A stretch of 64,000 bases of DNA from Adiantum capillus-veneris (GCA_014529385.2 CM043967.1:80490278-80554277); one strand, 5' to 3'; shown: positions 38,828 through 50,606, counted from the first letter of the stretch. Numbers and translations: made by a program. The notes: generated by a model not told the origin, from the sequence alone.

Positions 38828-40012
38828 TTACCTTTCCCCAAGCATAGGATAGGAGTGATCCTTTGCAATGAGCATCCTCTTTTGGAGCTTCGATAGTGGA
38901 AGCTCTAGGAGTCTCATTGCGAGCATTTCTTTTTGCGCAAGAACAATAACAATTTCCTTGCTCCCCACGCTTAAAACATTTGTGATCCTTGCAAAAAGTT
39001 TCAAGCTCTTCAGGAGAGAGTTTATTTTTACCTTGTAAACTCCTTTCTCCTTGGACCGATTGTTGTTGTTGTTGTTGGAATGACCTTGGAAAGAATTTTG
39101 GGCATTAATTTTTCCCTTTGCATCACTTTTGTCTTTATTTTCCATGGACTTGACATTCCGTCTAACCCCTTGTTGGAAATTAATGCGTGAAGAAACCATG
39201 GTATGGTGGATTACTTTGCTGATAGAACCAGGCTGTTGAGAGTTGACATACTTGGCCATCTCTTCAGGTAATCCCGCACAGAATTGTTGCTTTTGCTCAG
39301 CAAAGTCTATCTTTTGAAAGATTGTAGCCTTGAGATGTAAATCCCAAAACTTGTCCACATATTTGTAGATAGACTCATGAGAGAGAAGCCTCAAACTCCG
39401 CCATTCGGTGAGCACTTTGTCCTTTGCATCACTTGCAAGGAATTGTTTCATGATGGAGACTCGTAGAGTTTTCCATGTCTTTGGGGCTTCACCATTGCCA
39501 TGAATGCTAGCCCACTATTGACGACCCAATTTTTGGAAGTGCATAGCTACATGGCGTAGCTTGGAGGACTCCGTGAAGCCCTCGTCTCCAAAGGCCGCAT
39601 CAAATTGTTGGATGAAGGCCGATACTTTGTTGGTAGCACCAAAGGTGCCATTGGGTTAACCGTTTCCTCTTGGGAGGAATTGGCGATCATTTAGTCCGCC
39701 TTCTTCGTGGAGCCACATCTTCGGAGGAATTTAGGGATTCATTACTTTCTTGATCTTTGGATTCCTCCTCTCGTATAGGAGAGAGTCTTCTTTTGGGGGT
39801 CTCATAAGCTCTCTCTCCTCTTGGAGAGGAAAGGAAATCCCATAAGCACGAAAATGTTGAGTAACTTTGGCTTGCAAAGCGGGGTTGCCCATAGCTTTTT
39901 GCAACCTAGTGACAAGATAATTAACAAACATGGGGGCATCATCATTAGCACCTTCATGTACAAAATCAAAGTTATCAATGTTCATTCTACTCTCTTGGTT
40001 ATTGCCAACCAT
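38828..40012 (-). pseudogene. B(-) gag
   Basis: Start chosen at ATG 40012 (MVGNNQESRMN) because B(+) begins the same way; the upstream ATG at 40054 adds 14 unmatched residues. FDFVHEGANDDAPMFVNYL is followed by a stop at 39731. After frame breaks, 38828-39451 has MKQFLASDAKDKVLTEWRSL, YKYVDKFWDLHLKA, CAGLPEEMAKYVNSQQ and an Asn run near 39060. The zinc knuckle region is degenerate (CFKRGEQGNCYCSC) and lies past a frameshift. Confidence 0.85.
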
Positions 40013-40412
40013 ATTAATTAAACTAATGTCTTTACTTAGTGTATGCTTTGGCAATTTAAAACCTTAGTTTCTACTCCTCTTAGCCTTTAAAAATAGGCAC
40101 TTAAGTATCTACACCCATGGCTCGAATTGGTTAATTATAGAGAGTAGTGGAGTGAGTCTAACATAGCGAAGTTGCCAAGGGATAGCTAGATCGGACTTCT
40201 TATGGCTCAATAATGGTAAAGCCATAGGCAAGTCTAAAAAGACTCCATTATTAAGACCAAAGCTCCCAAGGTGTTCACCATATCCCACATAGTGGGCTCA
40301 ACAAAATCGATAATAGACCCCAATCTCACTTACCCTAATATAATTAACAAAAACAACCATAAATAGGCTACTTAAGGACCTCTCTTCTTAAGCAAGAAAA
40401 GAGAAACCAAAT

Positions 40413-40424
40413 GCTCTAATACCA
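40413..40424 (-). other. B(-) primer binding site (initiator tRNA-Met)
   Basis: TGGTATTAGAGC on the minus strand, one base from the LTR; one C-to-T change from the B(+) copy. The 400 bases from here to gag (40013-40412) contain no gene. Confidence 0.88.
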
Positions 40425-41077
40425 ATGTAATGGAAATGGCCTATGAATTTTGAAAGTAGCGGAATTAGAAAATTAGGTGAAGCACTTTTGTGAAATTACT
40501 TTGTGAGCATAGCGGGTGAACTTAATTGATGGTAGCAACATAAACATGGTACTTAGTTAACTTGGCATGAACAATACTTTTGCAAGAGAGAGAGTTTAGA
40601 GAACATGACAATAGTTGAGGATTGGATTCATATGGAGCCGGTCCCCCTCCAATAGGCATTTGTATTATAGTTTCTCCCATCAAGAGAGACTTGGTACAAT
40701 ACAATCTTTGTGTTCCTTGTGACCTAGGTAATGCAATGAAGATGGAAAGCTTCATGCATCACAAGCATAACATAAACTTTTATAAAGCATTAACCATACC
40801 AAGCCTCAGTCCCAAGGCCTCGAACACCTTTGAAGGTGGAGAGAGCTAGCGGGGAATGAGGATAGAGAAGAGGAAGAAGAAACCTTCCATAGGAGAAAGA
40901 AATAATTTCTCACTTATCATCACTCTTCTTGCTAGCATACATAATAGCATAGCAATGAAGATGGAGAAGATGGCAAGCTTAAGCATTGAAGCATGGCCCT
41001 TGGTTGGATTTGCATTCTATAGCGAAGAGTGTTGGTGTAGGCTCTCACTTCTCACAAGCTTGGAGAAGGAGGTGGAA

Positions 41078-41079
<2 letters not shown>

Positions 41080-41130
<51 letters not shown>
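41080..41130. repeat. (GT)n microsatellite in B(-) 5' LTR
   Basis: About 25 GT units, followed by AGGTGTGTGTGTCCCCCC. The B(+) LTR has a shorter CA run beside a C-rich run at the corresponding place (25461-25496). Confidence 0.95.
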
Positions 41131-41132
<2 letters not shown>

Positions 41133-41499
41133 GTGTGTGTGTCCCCCCAGCACCCCCCTTGCTTGCTTGGGGTGAGTTGTAGCTTTTCCACATGCTTCAA
41201 GCTCATTGGACCCCTCTACCCCCAGCCAATCACATGCAGCATGCATTCAAGTACATGGGTAGTCTTTTGACAAGTGTCCTCCTTACCCTTTTGAGAGAGA
41301 GAGCTTGAAAATATATAGATGTTTGTTGGATGGAACTAGAAGCTCATTGGACCCCTCTTTAGTCCAACCAATAGCATTCAAGCACACCATGTGGTTAAGT
41401 ATAGGGAGAGTCTGACATGTGTCCCATGTGCCCTTTGAGAAAAGGGGTGCCCTTTGTGTGAGTTGAAGGTTAAGTCAAAGATTCCCCTAACTTTGGGAC

Positions 41500-41880
41500 T
41501 TTCATGCATAAGAAGCTTCTCAAGCACCTTCCTCATTTAGTTTGTAGGGTCTCTTTTTTACTCAAGCACCTTACCTCCCCATGCATGGGAAGCTTCTCAA
41601 GCACCTTCCTTATTAAGTTTGTAGGGTCTCTTTTTGACTCAAGAACATTACCCTCCATGCATGGGAAGCTTCTCAAGCACCTTGCTCATTAAGTGTGACA
41701 AGCACCTCAAGTACCTTAGTCATCAAGCATGACAAGCACCTCAAGCACCTTAGTCTATCAGCAAGCATTCACCTTAGTCATCAAGCACGACAAGCACCTC
41801 AAGCACGTTAGTCATCAAGTATGCACAATAGTCATCAAGCATGACAAGCACCTCAAGCTTAGGTCGGGTTCCCACCTCAA
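41500..41880. repeat. Minisatellite in B(-) 5' LTR
   Basis: Same unit types as 34290-34690 (ATGCATGGGAAGCTTCTCAA and CACCTTAGTCATCAAGCA), with different unit numbers. Confidence 0.85.
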
Positions 41881-42159
41881 GCTCAGTCCTAGCTTGCCTA
41901 AGGTCAAAGTACTTTTAACACTAACCATTGGAGGTCTTTAATGAAGCTAATCCTAAGGTCTTTTAAGCTCCATTAGTTAACCTTGCTCTTTGACAGACCA
42001 TCTCTCATTTGGACCCCTTTACCATTGGCCCTGTGTTGAGATAGATCCATAGGCACATGTCTATATTCTAACCCTTGTTCCCGTTTATTATCCCATATTA
42101 AGTTATCAGTTTAATTTGAGAAAATCATTTGGGTTGGTTAGATATTAGGTTTAATGACA

Positions 42160-42917
42160 AGACTTATGTTACAAAAGTAGATCAATGCTCACAATGGGAA
42201 AATTATTTACCCCTTGTAGGGTATGCGCACAATAATATTGTCCATACTTCTATGGGAAGAATACCTTTTGAAATCATAGAGGAAACACCTTAAAGTCCCT
42301 TGCTACTTAAAGTACATGGGAAGATCTTTACTGCCGATGAGTATAGCCGTGACCTACAAGAACCTTTCCAAAATATTAAGGAGGCTATATCCATCTCTCC
42401 ACAAAGGCAAAAAGCTGATGCTGCTGACAAGCACAGAAGTGCTTGAATGTATAAAGGAAATGATTGGGTCTTACTTAAGTTTCCCAAGGCTCGATTGAGG
42501 CAAACGACCGGCAAAAATCCTACAGGCCATCAAATTTATTATGCTAAACTAGCAAAAAGATACTATGGTTCGTTTCAAATTTTGAAGCCAATCAATGAGA
42601 TGGCTTATCAACTCAAGCTACCCAACCATTGGCTCATACACAATGATTTTCATGTGAGCCTACTTAAGCCCTACGAAGGAGAGCCACCAAGTGAACTAGT
42701 TATTGAAGACCCTCCAGACATCGAAGACCAAGAAGAGGTGCTACAACTTGAAGCTATCCTTGGGCATGAAGACAACGTACTACGACATGGGAAGATTATC
42801 CGACAATATCTTTTTAAGTTCAGAAATTATCCTTTTGAAGATGCTAGATGGATGCAAGGAATACAGCTTAAGGATACTATGAACCTTGTCAATGCTTACA
42901 ATGCTACATTAGAGTAA
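42160..42917 (+). pseudogene. B(+) integrase C-terminal part and chromodomain
   Basis: Continues the B(+) integrase cut at 28301: KTYVTKVDQCSQWENYLPL, YAHNNIVHTSMGRIPFEII, a frame-broken middle, then the open frame 42447-42917 with WVLLKFPKARLRQTTG, YYAKLAKRYYGSFQILKPINE, HVSLLKPYEGEPP and the chromodomain-like ILGHEDNVLRHGKIIRQYLF, YPFEDARWM. Its end, MNLVNAYNATLE with TAA, is a natural C-terminus. The first five bases AGACT are the target duplication of B(-). Confidence 0.88.
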
Positions 42918-43275
42918 GCAAATGTACATATTTATTTTAAATGACCAATGTTTTTGTCTTATAAAACTAATTCTATTTTTACTATGCACAAATTTAAATA
43001 GTATGCATGCTTAGAATCATGTTTGTGATGAGGACGTCTCTAAAACACCAAGTAGAATTTGTCACTCTACTTTGGGAGAATGAAATGGACTACATAGCAG
43101 TCATGCTTGCGGCAGCTATGTCTCCCAAGCACAAAATGCATTAGTCATCCATCTTGGAATGATGTTGTATGATAAAAAGGGATCATCCACCCGCTAAGAA
43201 ACATCGACTAATGACTAAGGTTTTATCTCTCCTACCTCATAGTCGAGGACGACTATGATTTCAAGGGAGAGGTAA
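42918..43275 (+). other. B(+) 3' noncoding region and polypurine tract
   Basis: About 345 bases without a gene, then CAAGGGAGAGGTAA (43262-43275) against the LTR start TGTCATAAAAAC. It parallels 34978-35343 in B(-). Confidence 0.8.
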
Positions 43276-43849
43276 TGTCATAAAAACTAATATCTAACTA
43301 TACCCAAATGATTTCTCATATCAAAATGATCAGAATAAACAGGAATAAGAGTTAGAATATGGAAATGTGCTTTAGATGTATCTCAACACGGGACCAAAGG
43401 TAATGGGTCCAAATGGGAGATGGTCTATCAAAGAGCAATGCTAATGGATCTTAAAAGACCTTAGGGTTAGTTTCATTAAAGACCTCCAATAGTTAGTGTG
43501 AAAATCCTTGGACCTTAGGTAAGCCAGGGTTGTGCTTGCGGTGCTTGGCGTGCTTGAGATGTTAGGGTTGTACTTGAGGTGGGAACCCGGCTTAAGCTTG
43601 AGGGGCTTAAGGGCCGAGCTTGTGGTGGAAACTGGGCCCAAGGTTGAGGGGCTTGAGGTGTCAAAAAGTCAACAAGTATCCCTACAAGGAGGGGGCGATC
43701 CCTACAAGTAGGGAGCATGAGAGAGAATACACACACACCCTCACACAAGGAAGGCCTAGACCAAGGAGGCAACAAGGACACATGTCAAGCTCCTCTCCAT
43801 GTTGCCCTCATAAGGTTCCTAGAGCCTATCGGTTGGCCTCTCAAGGGTT
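43276..43849 (+). repeat. B(+) 3' LTR, first 574 bp
   Basis: TGTCATAAAAACTAATATC to GCCTCTCAAGGGTT, where copia-2 begins. The remaining LTR (expected from 25240-26181) is not found after the copia complex ends at 55966. Confidence 0.85.
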
Positions 43850-44077
43850 TGTTACCATATACATGTGGTACTGATGTGTGTGAACACACTAGGACCGTCG
43901 GGGCATTTTTTCCCTCTTTAGGAGGTTTTTTCCCCCGTGCATTGTATATACGCCCATCACTCTAGGGCTATCTATCTTTTCCATTGCACACTAAGTAATA
44001 CACTCTCTATTGTGTGCCTTGAGCTTCCTTCGTCTTCTCCAAGCTGTGTGTATTTTCTTGCAACCCTAATTCCAACA
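43850..44077 (+). repeat. Copia-2 5' LTR (228 bp)
   Basis: TGTTACCATATACATGTGG to AATTCCAACA. It matches 55737-55966 in reverse complement. A TATA-like TGTATATACG lies at 43941-43950. Confidence 0.9.
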
Positions 44078-44079
44078 AT

Positions 44080-44091
44080 TGGTATCAGAGC
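44080..44091 (+). other. Copia-2 primer binding site (initiator tRNA-Met)
   Basis: TGGTATCAGAGC two bases after the LTR. The 350 bases to the gag start hold no gene. Confidence 0.9.
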
Positions 44092-44439
44092 AGATTGCGT
44101 CCTCCCGGGCTTAGTGCTAGCAGCTCCAGCACACGCCTGCTCACTTTCTATGATTTCAGTGAGCTTTGGAAAGTATTTGTAGGTCAACAAAAATTTTGGG
44201 AAAGCTTTGTAAAGCTCAGTTTTCTCAGATTTCTAATTTGGGCTCATTTCGGCCTCTGTTTCCACTACAGGCCAGTACTACACAGGCTATTTTGTCATTT
44301 TGTGCAAAATTCTGTCAGTGTCATTTTTTGTATAACAGGTGCCTTACAGTCTTCTATGGTTTGTGCTATATAACATTTGTTGTCCCCGCTTCGTTTCTAC
44401 TCTTTTCGTGCAGTTTTCACATCAGGTGCAGCATTTACC

Positions 44440-45238
44440 ATGGCTGACAACAACACAGATGTGTTCAACATGTTTGTTGTTGAGGACAGATTGGATGGGG
44501 ACAATTACCCTATGTGGGCTTACATGATGCAACATGTTCTTGTGTCAAAGGGCGTTTGGGATATTGCGCAGGGCATTGATGTATGTCTTGATGTAGGCGA
44601 TGTTGAGGTTGCTGCATGGATTGCTGCACGGATTGATGCTATAAGAGTTGTTTTGCCTACAACGGCAGAAGAAGCTCGTTGGGATGTAAAGGATGCGCAA
44701 CCTCATGCATTGATTGTGTTGTCTGTGAAGCGCACCATTACTCCTCACATTCGTTCAGCCAAAATCTGCAAAACAGGCTTGGGATATTCTGGCTGGTCTT
44801 TATGCAAGTCACAATGAGGCTAAAACTACATTGCTGCGTAAAGAGCTGGAGTCGAAGATTATGCATGAGGAAGATGATGTGGACACTTTCCTTGCTGGTG
44901 TCAAGGATATCAATGAGAAACTTATTTCAGCAGGTGAAGTCATTTCAAACAGTTCCCTTGTGCAGACTGTTCTTGATTCCTTACCAGATTCTTACGAGAC
45001 TTTTGCTAGTACTTGGAGACTTATGACCCAAGGAAATCCTGAAGTTGTCAAGTTTGATGCATTGTGCACATTGTTTTTGCAAGAGTAACCTTCCAGGAAA
45101 AACAGGACGAGAAAGCGTGCAGTTGAATAGGCTTTTATTGCTTCTCAAAGAAAGGGTGGTAACATCAATGCAACCACTTCTTATGGTTCTTTTGCGAGTG
45201 GAAAATCAAATGTTCCTAATGCTTCTACTGGCACCAAT
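44440..45238 (+). pseudogene. Copia-2 gag
   Basis: Start at ATG 44440 (MADNNTDVFNMF), in agreement with the MAQSTEKEIF start of copia-3. It reads DRLDGDNYPMWAYMMQHVL, VKDAQPHALIVLSVKRTITPHI, then a frameshift near 44765, and KTTLLRKELESKIMHEED, FLAGVKDINEKLISAGE and VLDSLPDSYETFAS. Stops: TAA at 45086-45088 and TAG near 45130. The protein looks like a UBN2-type copia gag. Confidence 0.88.
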
Positions 45239-46378
45239 TTGTCTGGAAATTCTGGTGATAAGGACAAAAAGAATATGCATTTCCATTATTGTAAAGATAA
45301 TGATCACTTGATCAAGGAGTGTCCTAAGTTGAAGGCCAAAGAGGCTAAGAAGAAAGAGGGTGGTTCCACTTCAAATGCTAGTTCCACTAGAAATGCAACC
45401 ATTGTTGAGTCTTTTGTGAAAGGAGACTGTGTTGCTGATGTTGATGCAAAATGGGCTTTTAGTGCAGAGTGCACTTACAATCCTGTCGTCCATGATGCAT
45501 GCATGTCAATTGCTGTAGATTCACATGTGTGGTATTTTGACAATGGTGCTACAAAGCACATTACCTCACATCATGAATTATTCACCTCTCTCGAGTCTAT
45601 CCCTCATGGGAATTCAATCATTTGTGCCAACAATGCCTCTTATCCGGTTCAGGGGGTTGGAAAGATTGTGCTTACTGCTGCAAATGGCAGTTCTTTCACA
45701 CTTGTTGATGCACTTTATGTACTTGGGATCAAGAAGAATCTTTTGTCTGTATCTGCACTTGCTAGACTTGGACTTTTAGTCAAATTTGTGGACGACAAAT
45801 GTACAGTTCATGATCTCAGTTTTGGTGATGAAATTGTTGCATCTAGACTTTATGTCGTGGGTTGTATAAGCTCAGTTTGTATGACAAGTGTGGACAAAAT
45901 TTTGCAAATGCAGTTGCAGATTCAAGGGCTGTTTCAAATGCAAAACTGTGGCATGCACGTTTTGGACATCTGGATTTTGTCATTTTGCTACGTTTGCAGA
46001 AATCTGATATGGTTGCTTCTTTACTGCCCTCTTGAAGCACCTGTCAAATATGTTTGTGAAGGTTGTATTTTGGGTAAGATACAGCATTCAAAGTTTCCAA
46101 AGGATGGTTCAGTTAGGGCCACATACAGGTTGCAACTTGTGCATAGTAATGTTTGTGGGCACATGCAAACTCCGTCCTTGGGCAATTACCTTTACTTTGT
46201 GACTTTCATTGATGATTACTCGAGGCATGCATGGGTATTTCCACTAAAGCAAAGTCCGAAGTTTTTATGTGCTTCAAAAAAAATTTGGCTATGGATGAAA
46301 ATGTATCAAAATGCACTATGGGCACCCTCCGTTCCGATCGAGGGGGGGAGTAAATGTCTCATGACTTTAATGCATTAA
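45239..46378 (+). pseudogene. Copia-2 gag end, protease and N-terminal half of integrase
   Basis: FHYCKDNDHLIKECPK is a zinc knuckle whose first Cys is Phe. Protease: WYFDNGATKHITS, with Asn where most copia proteases have Ser, and GIKKNLLSVSALARLGL. Integrase: a frame-shifted HHCC region (WHARFGHL in another frame, then CEGCILGK), HSNVCGHMQTPSLGNYLYFV and FIDDYSRHAWVF (first Asp). The second Asp region is shifted (PSVPIEGG in this frame; TLRSDRGGEY-like in the correct one). Confidence 0.88.
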
Positions 46379-47220
46379 TGGCTAGTCATGGGATAAGACA
46401 CCAATGTACAGTACCTTATACACCTCATCAAAATGGTGTTGTTGAGAGGAAAAACAAGTCACTTACGGAAATGGCACAATGTATGGTCAAAATTCAAGCT
46501 TTGCCGCATTCTTTTTGGCGTGAGGCCATCATGTGTGCCACTTATGTACTTAACAGGTGTCCTATGAAAGCTTTGCAATCTATTACTCCATATGAAGCAT
46601 GGGATGATAGAAAGCCCTCTATTGAGCACATGCGTGTTTTTGGCTGTTTGGCATATGCTTTGGTGCCACAAACATAGCGCAAAAAATTAGATGATAAGGC
46701 TATCAAATGTATTTTTTTTGTTATAGTGATGAAAGCAAAGGTTACAAGTTGTATCATCCGCAAACAAAGCGTATTTTGCTTTCACGGGATGTGGTGTTTG
46801 TGGAAGATTCTGTTTAGCCCTTGTTGTCATGTACTAGAGACAGTAATGTAAGCTCACAGGACATTTATGACACTTTGTTGCCTCTTTCTAGTGGTGGAAT
46901 TTCGAATGTAAATTCTAATGACGCAAATGTACAGCCTATGGGGGTTTCCAAAAATGTTATAGATCAGCCTATTACTGATGCAGATGTACATGATTGACTT
47001 GATGAGGAAGGCCTGAAATTGAGCAGGCTAGAGGTATGCCAAAATGACTAGTGCATACATTGCATGATAGTAAATTGGATGCACCTTTGTCTAGTCATAC
47101 TTGTTCATGCTCTGTGGCCATGCATCTTATGCATTAGATTGTCATGCTTTGGCTCTGTCTAGCTTACATGATGTTGAGGAACCTCTGTCTTTTGATGAAG
47201 CATAGAATTCAAAAAATTGG
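46354..47220 (+). pseudogene. Copia-2 integrase second half and linker
   Basis: Open 46354-46677: FNALMASHGIRHQCTVPY, TPHQNGVVERKNKSL (catalytic Glu), CATYVLNRCPMKALQ, YEAWDDRKPSIEHMRVFGC. A TAG at 46675-46677 and later stops and indels break the linker up to 47220 (VYHPQTKRILLSRDVVF-like sequence is recognisable). Confidence 0.85.
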
Positions 47221-48105
47221 ATGGTTGCCATGCAATTAGAATATGATGCACTTATAGAAAATGACACATGGACTTTATGTGATTTGCCTCCTAGTAAAAA
47301 GGCCATTGGTACGAAGTGGGTTTACAAGTTGAAATGCAAGTCGGATGGTGAGATCCATCGCCATAAGGCTCGTATTGTTGCGAAGGGTTATGCACGGAAA
47401 AAAGGCATAGATTATGAAGAGACTTTTGCTCCCACTTGTCGCATGGCTACTGTGTATTTTCTATGTGCATTGGCAGCTCATTGTGGTTGGGATGTACATC
47501 AATCAAACATTGGTACAGCTTTCTTGAATGGTGACATATTTGAGGAATTTTATGTAACGCAGCCTTGCAGTTTTGTCAAGAAAGGACAAGAGGACAAAGT
47601 GTGCGTATGTAAGAAGGCTTTGTATGGGTTGAAGGAGTCTCCACATGCTTGGTATGAGAAAGCTGACACTCATTTGGTCAAATGAGGCTTTTTTAACAGT
47701 CCTACAGAAAGCACATTATATATAAAGTGTGAGGGTGATGTACTTCTCATTGTGGTTCTTTATGTAGATGATTTGCTTATCACTGGACCAAATGAGAGAC
47801 ATATTGCTGAATTTAAGGCTGATTTAAATGCTACTTTCAAAATGAAAGATTTGGGGATGTTGCATCATTACTTGGGCATACAGTTTAAGCAGTGTGATGG
47901 TGGTATTGCCTTGTTTCAGAAAAGTTACATAGAGATATTGCTATGTAAGTTTGGACTTGAGGTTTGCAAACCTATTGCCACTTCCATGGAATCAGGTTTA
48001 AAATTGAGTCTTCATGATGCTGGTGATCCTACAAATGTCACTCTTTACCAAACTGTTGTTGGATGCCTCATTTATGTATGCAACACGAGGTCAGGTATTC
48101 AATTT
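47221..48105 (+). pseudogene. Copia-2 reverse transcriptase
   Basis: Open 47221-47685: DTWTLCDLPPSKKAIGTKWV, KARIVAKGYARKKGIDYEET, NIGTAFLNGDIFEEFYV and CKKALYGLKESPHAWYEK. After a TGA (47683-47685) and a short gap, 47752-48105 has VLYVDDLLITG (catalytic), FKMKDLGMLHHYLGIQF and TRSGIQF, where copia-3 is inserted. Confidence 0.92.
48101..48105. repeat. Target site duplication AATTT (copia-3), left copy
   Basis: AATTT before 48106 and again at 53284-53288. Confidence 0.95.
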
Positions 48106-48384
48106 TGTTGAAGATGATGAAACCGGAAACAGAAGGAAGATAGCAACTCAGAGTGGGAGGAAGATGGAGAAGGAGAAGACACAGAGTTTGCGTACGAGAT
48201 CTCTGTAGTCTATCTCTCTGTATTAGAATAATAGAGTATCTACAAACTCAGAGCTACAAAGCTTATATGAAACCCTAAGAGATAAGGTGTCTTTTCACAC
48301 CAGATGTCCAGGGGGAAAAACCCAGTGGGAGAAAAGTGCCCCTGGTAAAGCGTGTATACACACTAACACTACTACATGTCTACA
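48106..48384 (-). repeat. Copia-3 3' LTR (279 bp)
   Basis: TGTTGAAGATGATGAAACCGG to ACATGTCTACA. It matches 53005-53283 without indels. Confidence 0.95.
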
Positions 48385-48393
48385 AATCCCCCC
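48385..48393 (-). other. Copia-3 polypurine tract
   Basis: GGGGGGATT on the minus strand next to the 3' LTR. Confidence 0.85.
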
Positions 48394-49835
48394 TATAGTG
48401 ATAGTGTGAATCCGTACAAGGTAGCAGATCATCATGTGTATGAGAGTAAGCCCAAAGCTTTTCGGAAAGCTTCAAACTTTTCTCGTGATAACGCCTTCGT
48501 AAATAAATCTGCAATGTTATCCTGTGTAGGACATTAAGTTAGTGTGATCTCCCCTGCATGTAGCCTTTCCCTGACATAGTGGTAATGAACCTCTATGTGC
48601 TTTGTTCTTGCATGAAATACTGGATTCCTTGCAACTGCCATAGCACTCTGACTGTCATTGAAAATGGTAGTGGGTGCCTGTTGACACTCACAAAGATCTG
48701 CCAATAACCTACGTATCCATACACAATCAACTGTTGCCGTGAAAGCTGCCCTGTACTCAGCTTCACAAGTTGATGTAGCCACTGTGGGTTGCTTCTTGCT
48801 TAGCCAAGATATACATGCATGTCCCAAGAAAAAACAATTCCCACTTGTGGAATGTCGTGTGTCAAAATCACCAGCCCAATTTGAATCGCTGTAACCAAGA
48901 AGCTGCATAGAACTGTGCTTTCCATACATATCCCCCCTTGGAAAGAACATGGAAAGATTAGGGGTACCTGAAAGGTAACAAAGTATGCGCTTCATAGCCT
49001 GCCAATGATACATACCTGGTATGTGCATAAATCTGCTTGCTTGTGAAACCCCAAATTGAATGTCTGGACGAGTGTTTCCTGCCAAATATATCAAGCAACC
49101 AACCGCTGCTGCATAAGTATGTACATCAAAAGGTTCTCCAGCATCGTGCATGCTCAACTTTGATCCAGTTTCTACAGGTGTAGAGATTGGTTTACAATTT
49201 TGCATACCAAACTTGGCCAAAATTTTATGCAAATATTTTTCCTGCAACATGTATATGCCATCCTCTGATTGCACAAACTGAATACCCAAGTAATAATGTA
49301 GCAAACCAAGATCAGACATCTCAAAGGTTTTTCTCAAAGCATCTTTAAATGCTTCAATTTCATCTGCATTATTGCCTATAAGAAGCATATCATCCACATA
49401 AAGTGTTAGCATAATGAGAACTCCATCTCTCTTTTTGACATACAAAGTACTTTCTGTTGGACTATTCTGAAATCCCTGGCCAATCAAATAAGTATGTATC
49501 TTCTCATACCATGCTCTTGGAGCCTTTTTGAGACCATACAAAGCTTTACGCAATCTACATACCTTTTGCTCTTGACCTTTTACAACAAAACCACTTGGTT
49601 TACTTACATAAACTTCTTCCTGCAAATCACCATTCAAAAAAGCAGTTTTGATATCCAACTGATGCACTTTCCAACCATGATGAGCAGCAATTGCAACTAG
49701 TGATATAACTGTGGACACACGAGAAGTAGGAGCAAAGGTTTCATCATAATCTATGCCTTTCTGTTTCGCATAGCCTTTTGCCACAAGCCTTGCTTTGTAC
49801 CTGTCAACAGTACCATCTTGTTTCCTTTTAACCTA
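48394..49835 (-). pseudogene. Copia-3 reverse transcriptase and RNase H
   Basis: Open 48534-49784: KGIDYDETFAPTSRVSTV, DIKTAFLNGDLQEEVYV, LRKALYGLKKAPRAWYEK, catalytic TLYVDDMLLIGN, LLHYYLGIQFVQ, then RNase H GYSDSNWAGDFDTRHSTSG, TSTCEAEYRAAFTA, NDSQSAMAVARNPVF. A TAA at 48534 precedes the natural end (PTQDNIADLFTKALSREKF in frame below). Upstream, a TAG at 49833 interrupts the frame after TKWVF. Catalytic residues intact. Confidence 0.93.
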
Positions 49836-50606
49836 AAAAACCCACTTTGTACCAATAGGCTTTTTACCTGTAGGCAAGTCCACTAGATCCCATGTATGAT
49901 TCTTATGAATAGAATCAATTTCTTGCTGCATAGCATCTTTCCACTGAACACACTCTAAAGCCTCTTCAAATGAATCAGGCTCATCTGCATCACAAAGAGT
50001 GCTAAAGCAAGCCAAATCTACTTGCTCTCTGCCAAAAGTAGTACCAGCACGTGTTTTTCGTGGCAACGGTGCATCCAACTTGCTATCCTGCAAAGTTTTT
50101 TGAACCCATTTAGGCAAGGTTCTTTCTTCCTTGAGAACTTCTTGCTCTTCACGCACAATTTCCTCTACATCATGAGGTGTCACATGCTGATCAAAAGATT
50201 GATTAACATTATCAACCTGTTGTGATTCTTGATTCTCCACAAAAGAAGGAAGCAAATCTTCAAATACATCATGTGTCTGCATATGAGGTACATCAAAAGC
50301 AACCATAGGTTGAGCAGTAGTTTCTGCAAAAATTACATCACGACTTTCAAAAATCTTGTTTGTAGCAGGATTGTAAAGTCTATAACCTTTACTTCCACTA
50401 CTGTACCCCACAAATATACATTTGATTGCCTTATCATCAAGCTTCCCACGTAACTGCTGAGGGATGTGAGCATAAGCAAGACAACCAAAAACACGAAGAT
50501 AACTGACTAAAGGTTTTCTGTCATACCAAGCTTCATATGGAGTAATGGTCTTCAAGTAGGACACCTGTTCAAAATATCTGTTGCACAAGCAACTGCCTCC
50601 ATCCAT
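49833..50606 (-). pseudogene. Copia-3 integrase C-terminal region and linker to RT
   Basis: KTITPYEAWYDRKPLVSYLRV, FGCLAYAHIPQQLRGKLDDKA, VGYSSGSKGYRLYNPATN and a linker leading to DLVDLPTGKKPIGTKWVF, the entry to reverse transcriptase. It is joined to the upstream integrase by a frameshift near 50560; the first residues of the open frame (MDGGSC) are out-of-frame. Confidence 0.9.

Larger units (their letters stand above)
28302..42159 (-). mobile_element. B(-): chromodomain Ty3/gypsy element inserted in B(+), itself carrying copia-1
   Basis: Minus-strand element with 5' LTR 40426-42159, Met primer site, gag, protease, reverse transcriptase, RNase H, integrase with C-terminal chromodomain, polypurine tract 34978-34991 and 3' LTR 28302-34977 split by copia-1 (28590-34182). 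It is a member of the same family as the element it landed in. Reading frames are broken by several frameshifts and stops, and a 216-bp tandem duplication affects the reverse transcriptase. Confidence 0.92.
40426..42159 (-). repeat. B(-) 5' LTR (1,734 bp)
   Basis: TGTAATGGAAATGG to AATGACA. It is the only full-length LTR of the family in the window. It includes a GT microsatellite at 41080-41130 and the minisatellite at 41500-41880. Short frames within it are not genes. Confidence 0.92.
24902..43849 (+). mobile_element. B(+): chromodomain Ty3/gypsy element, host of A and of B(-)
   Basis: Pieces at 24902-28301 and 42160-43849, plus strand. It has the partial 5' LTR, Met-tRNA primer site, gag, a protease-integrase fusion left by internal deletion, integrase C-terminus with chromodomain, polypurine tract and partial 3' LTR. 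B(-) of the same family is inserted in its integrase; element A appears to be inserted in its 5' LTR; the 3' LTR stops at 43849 against copia-2. Confidence 0.85.
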
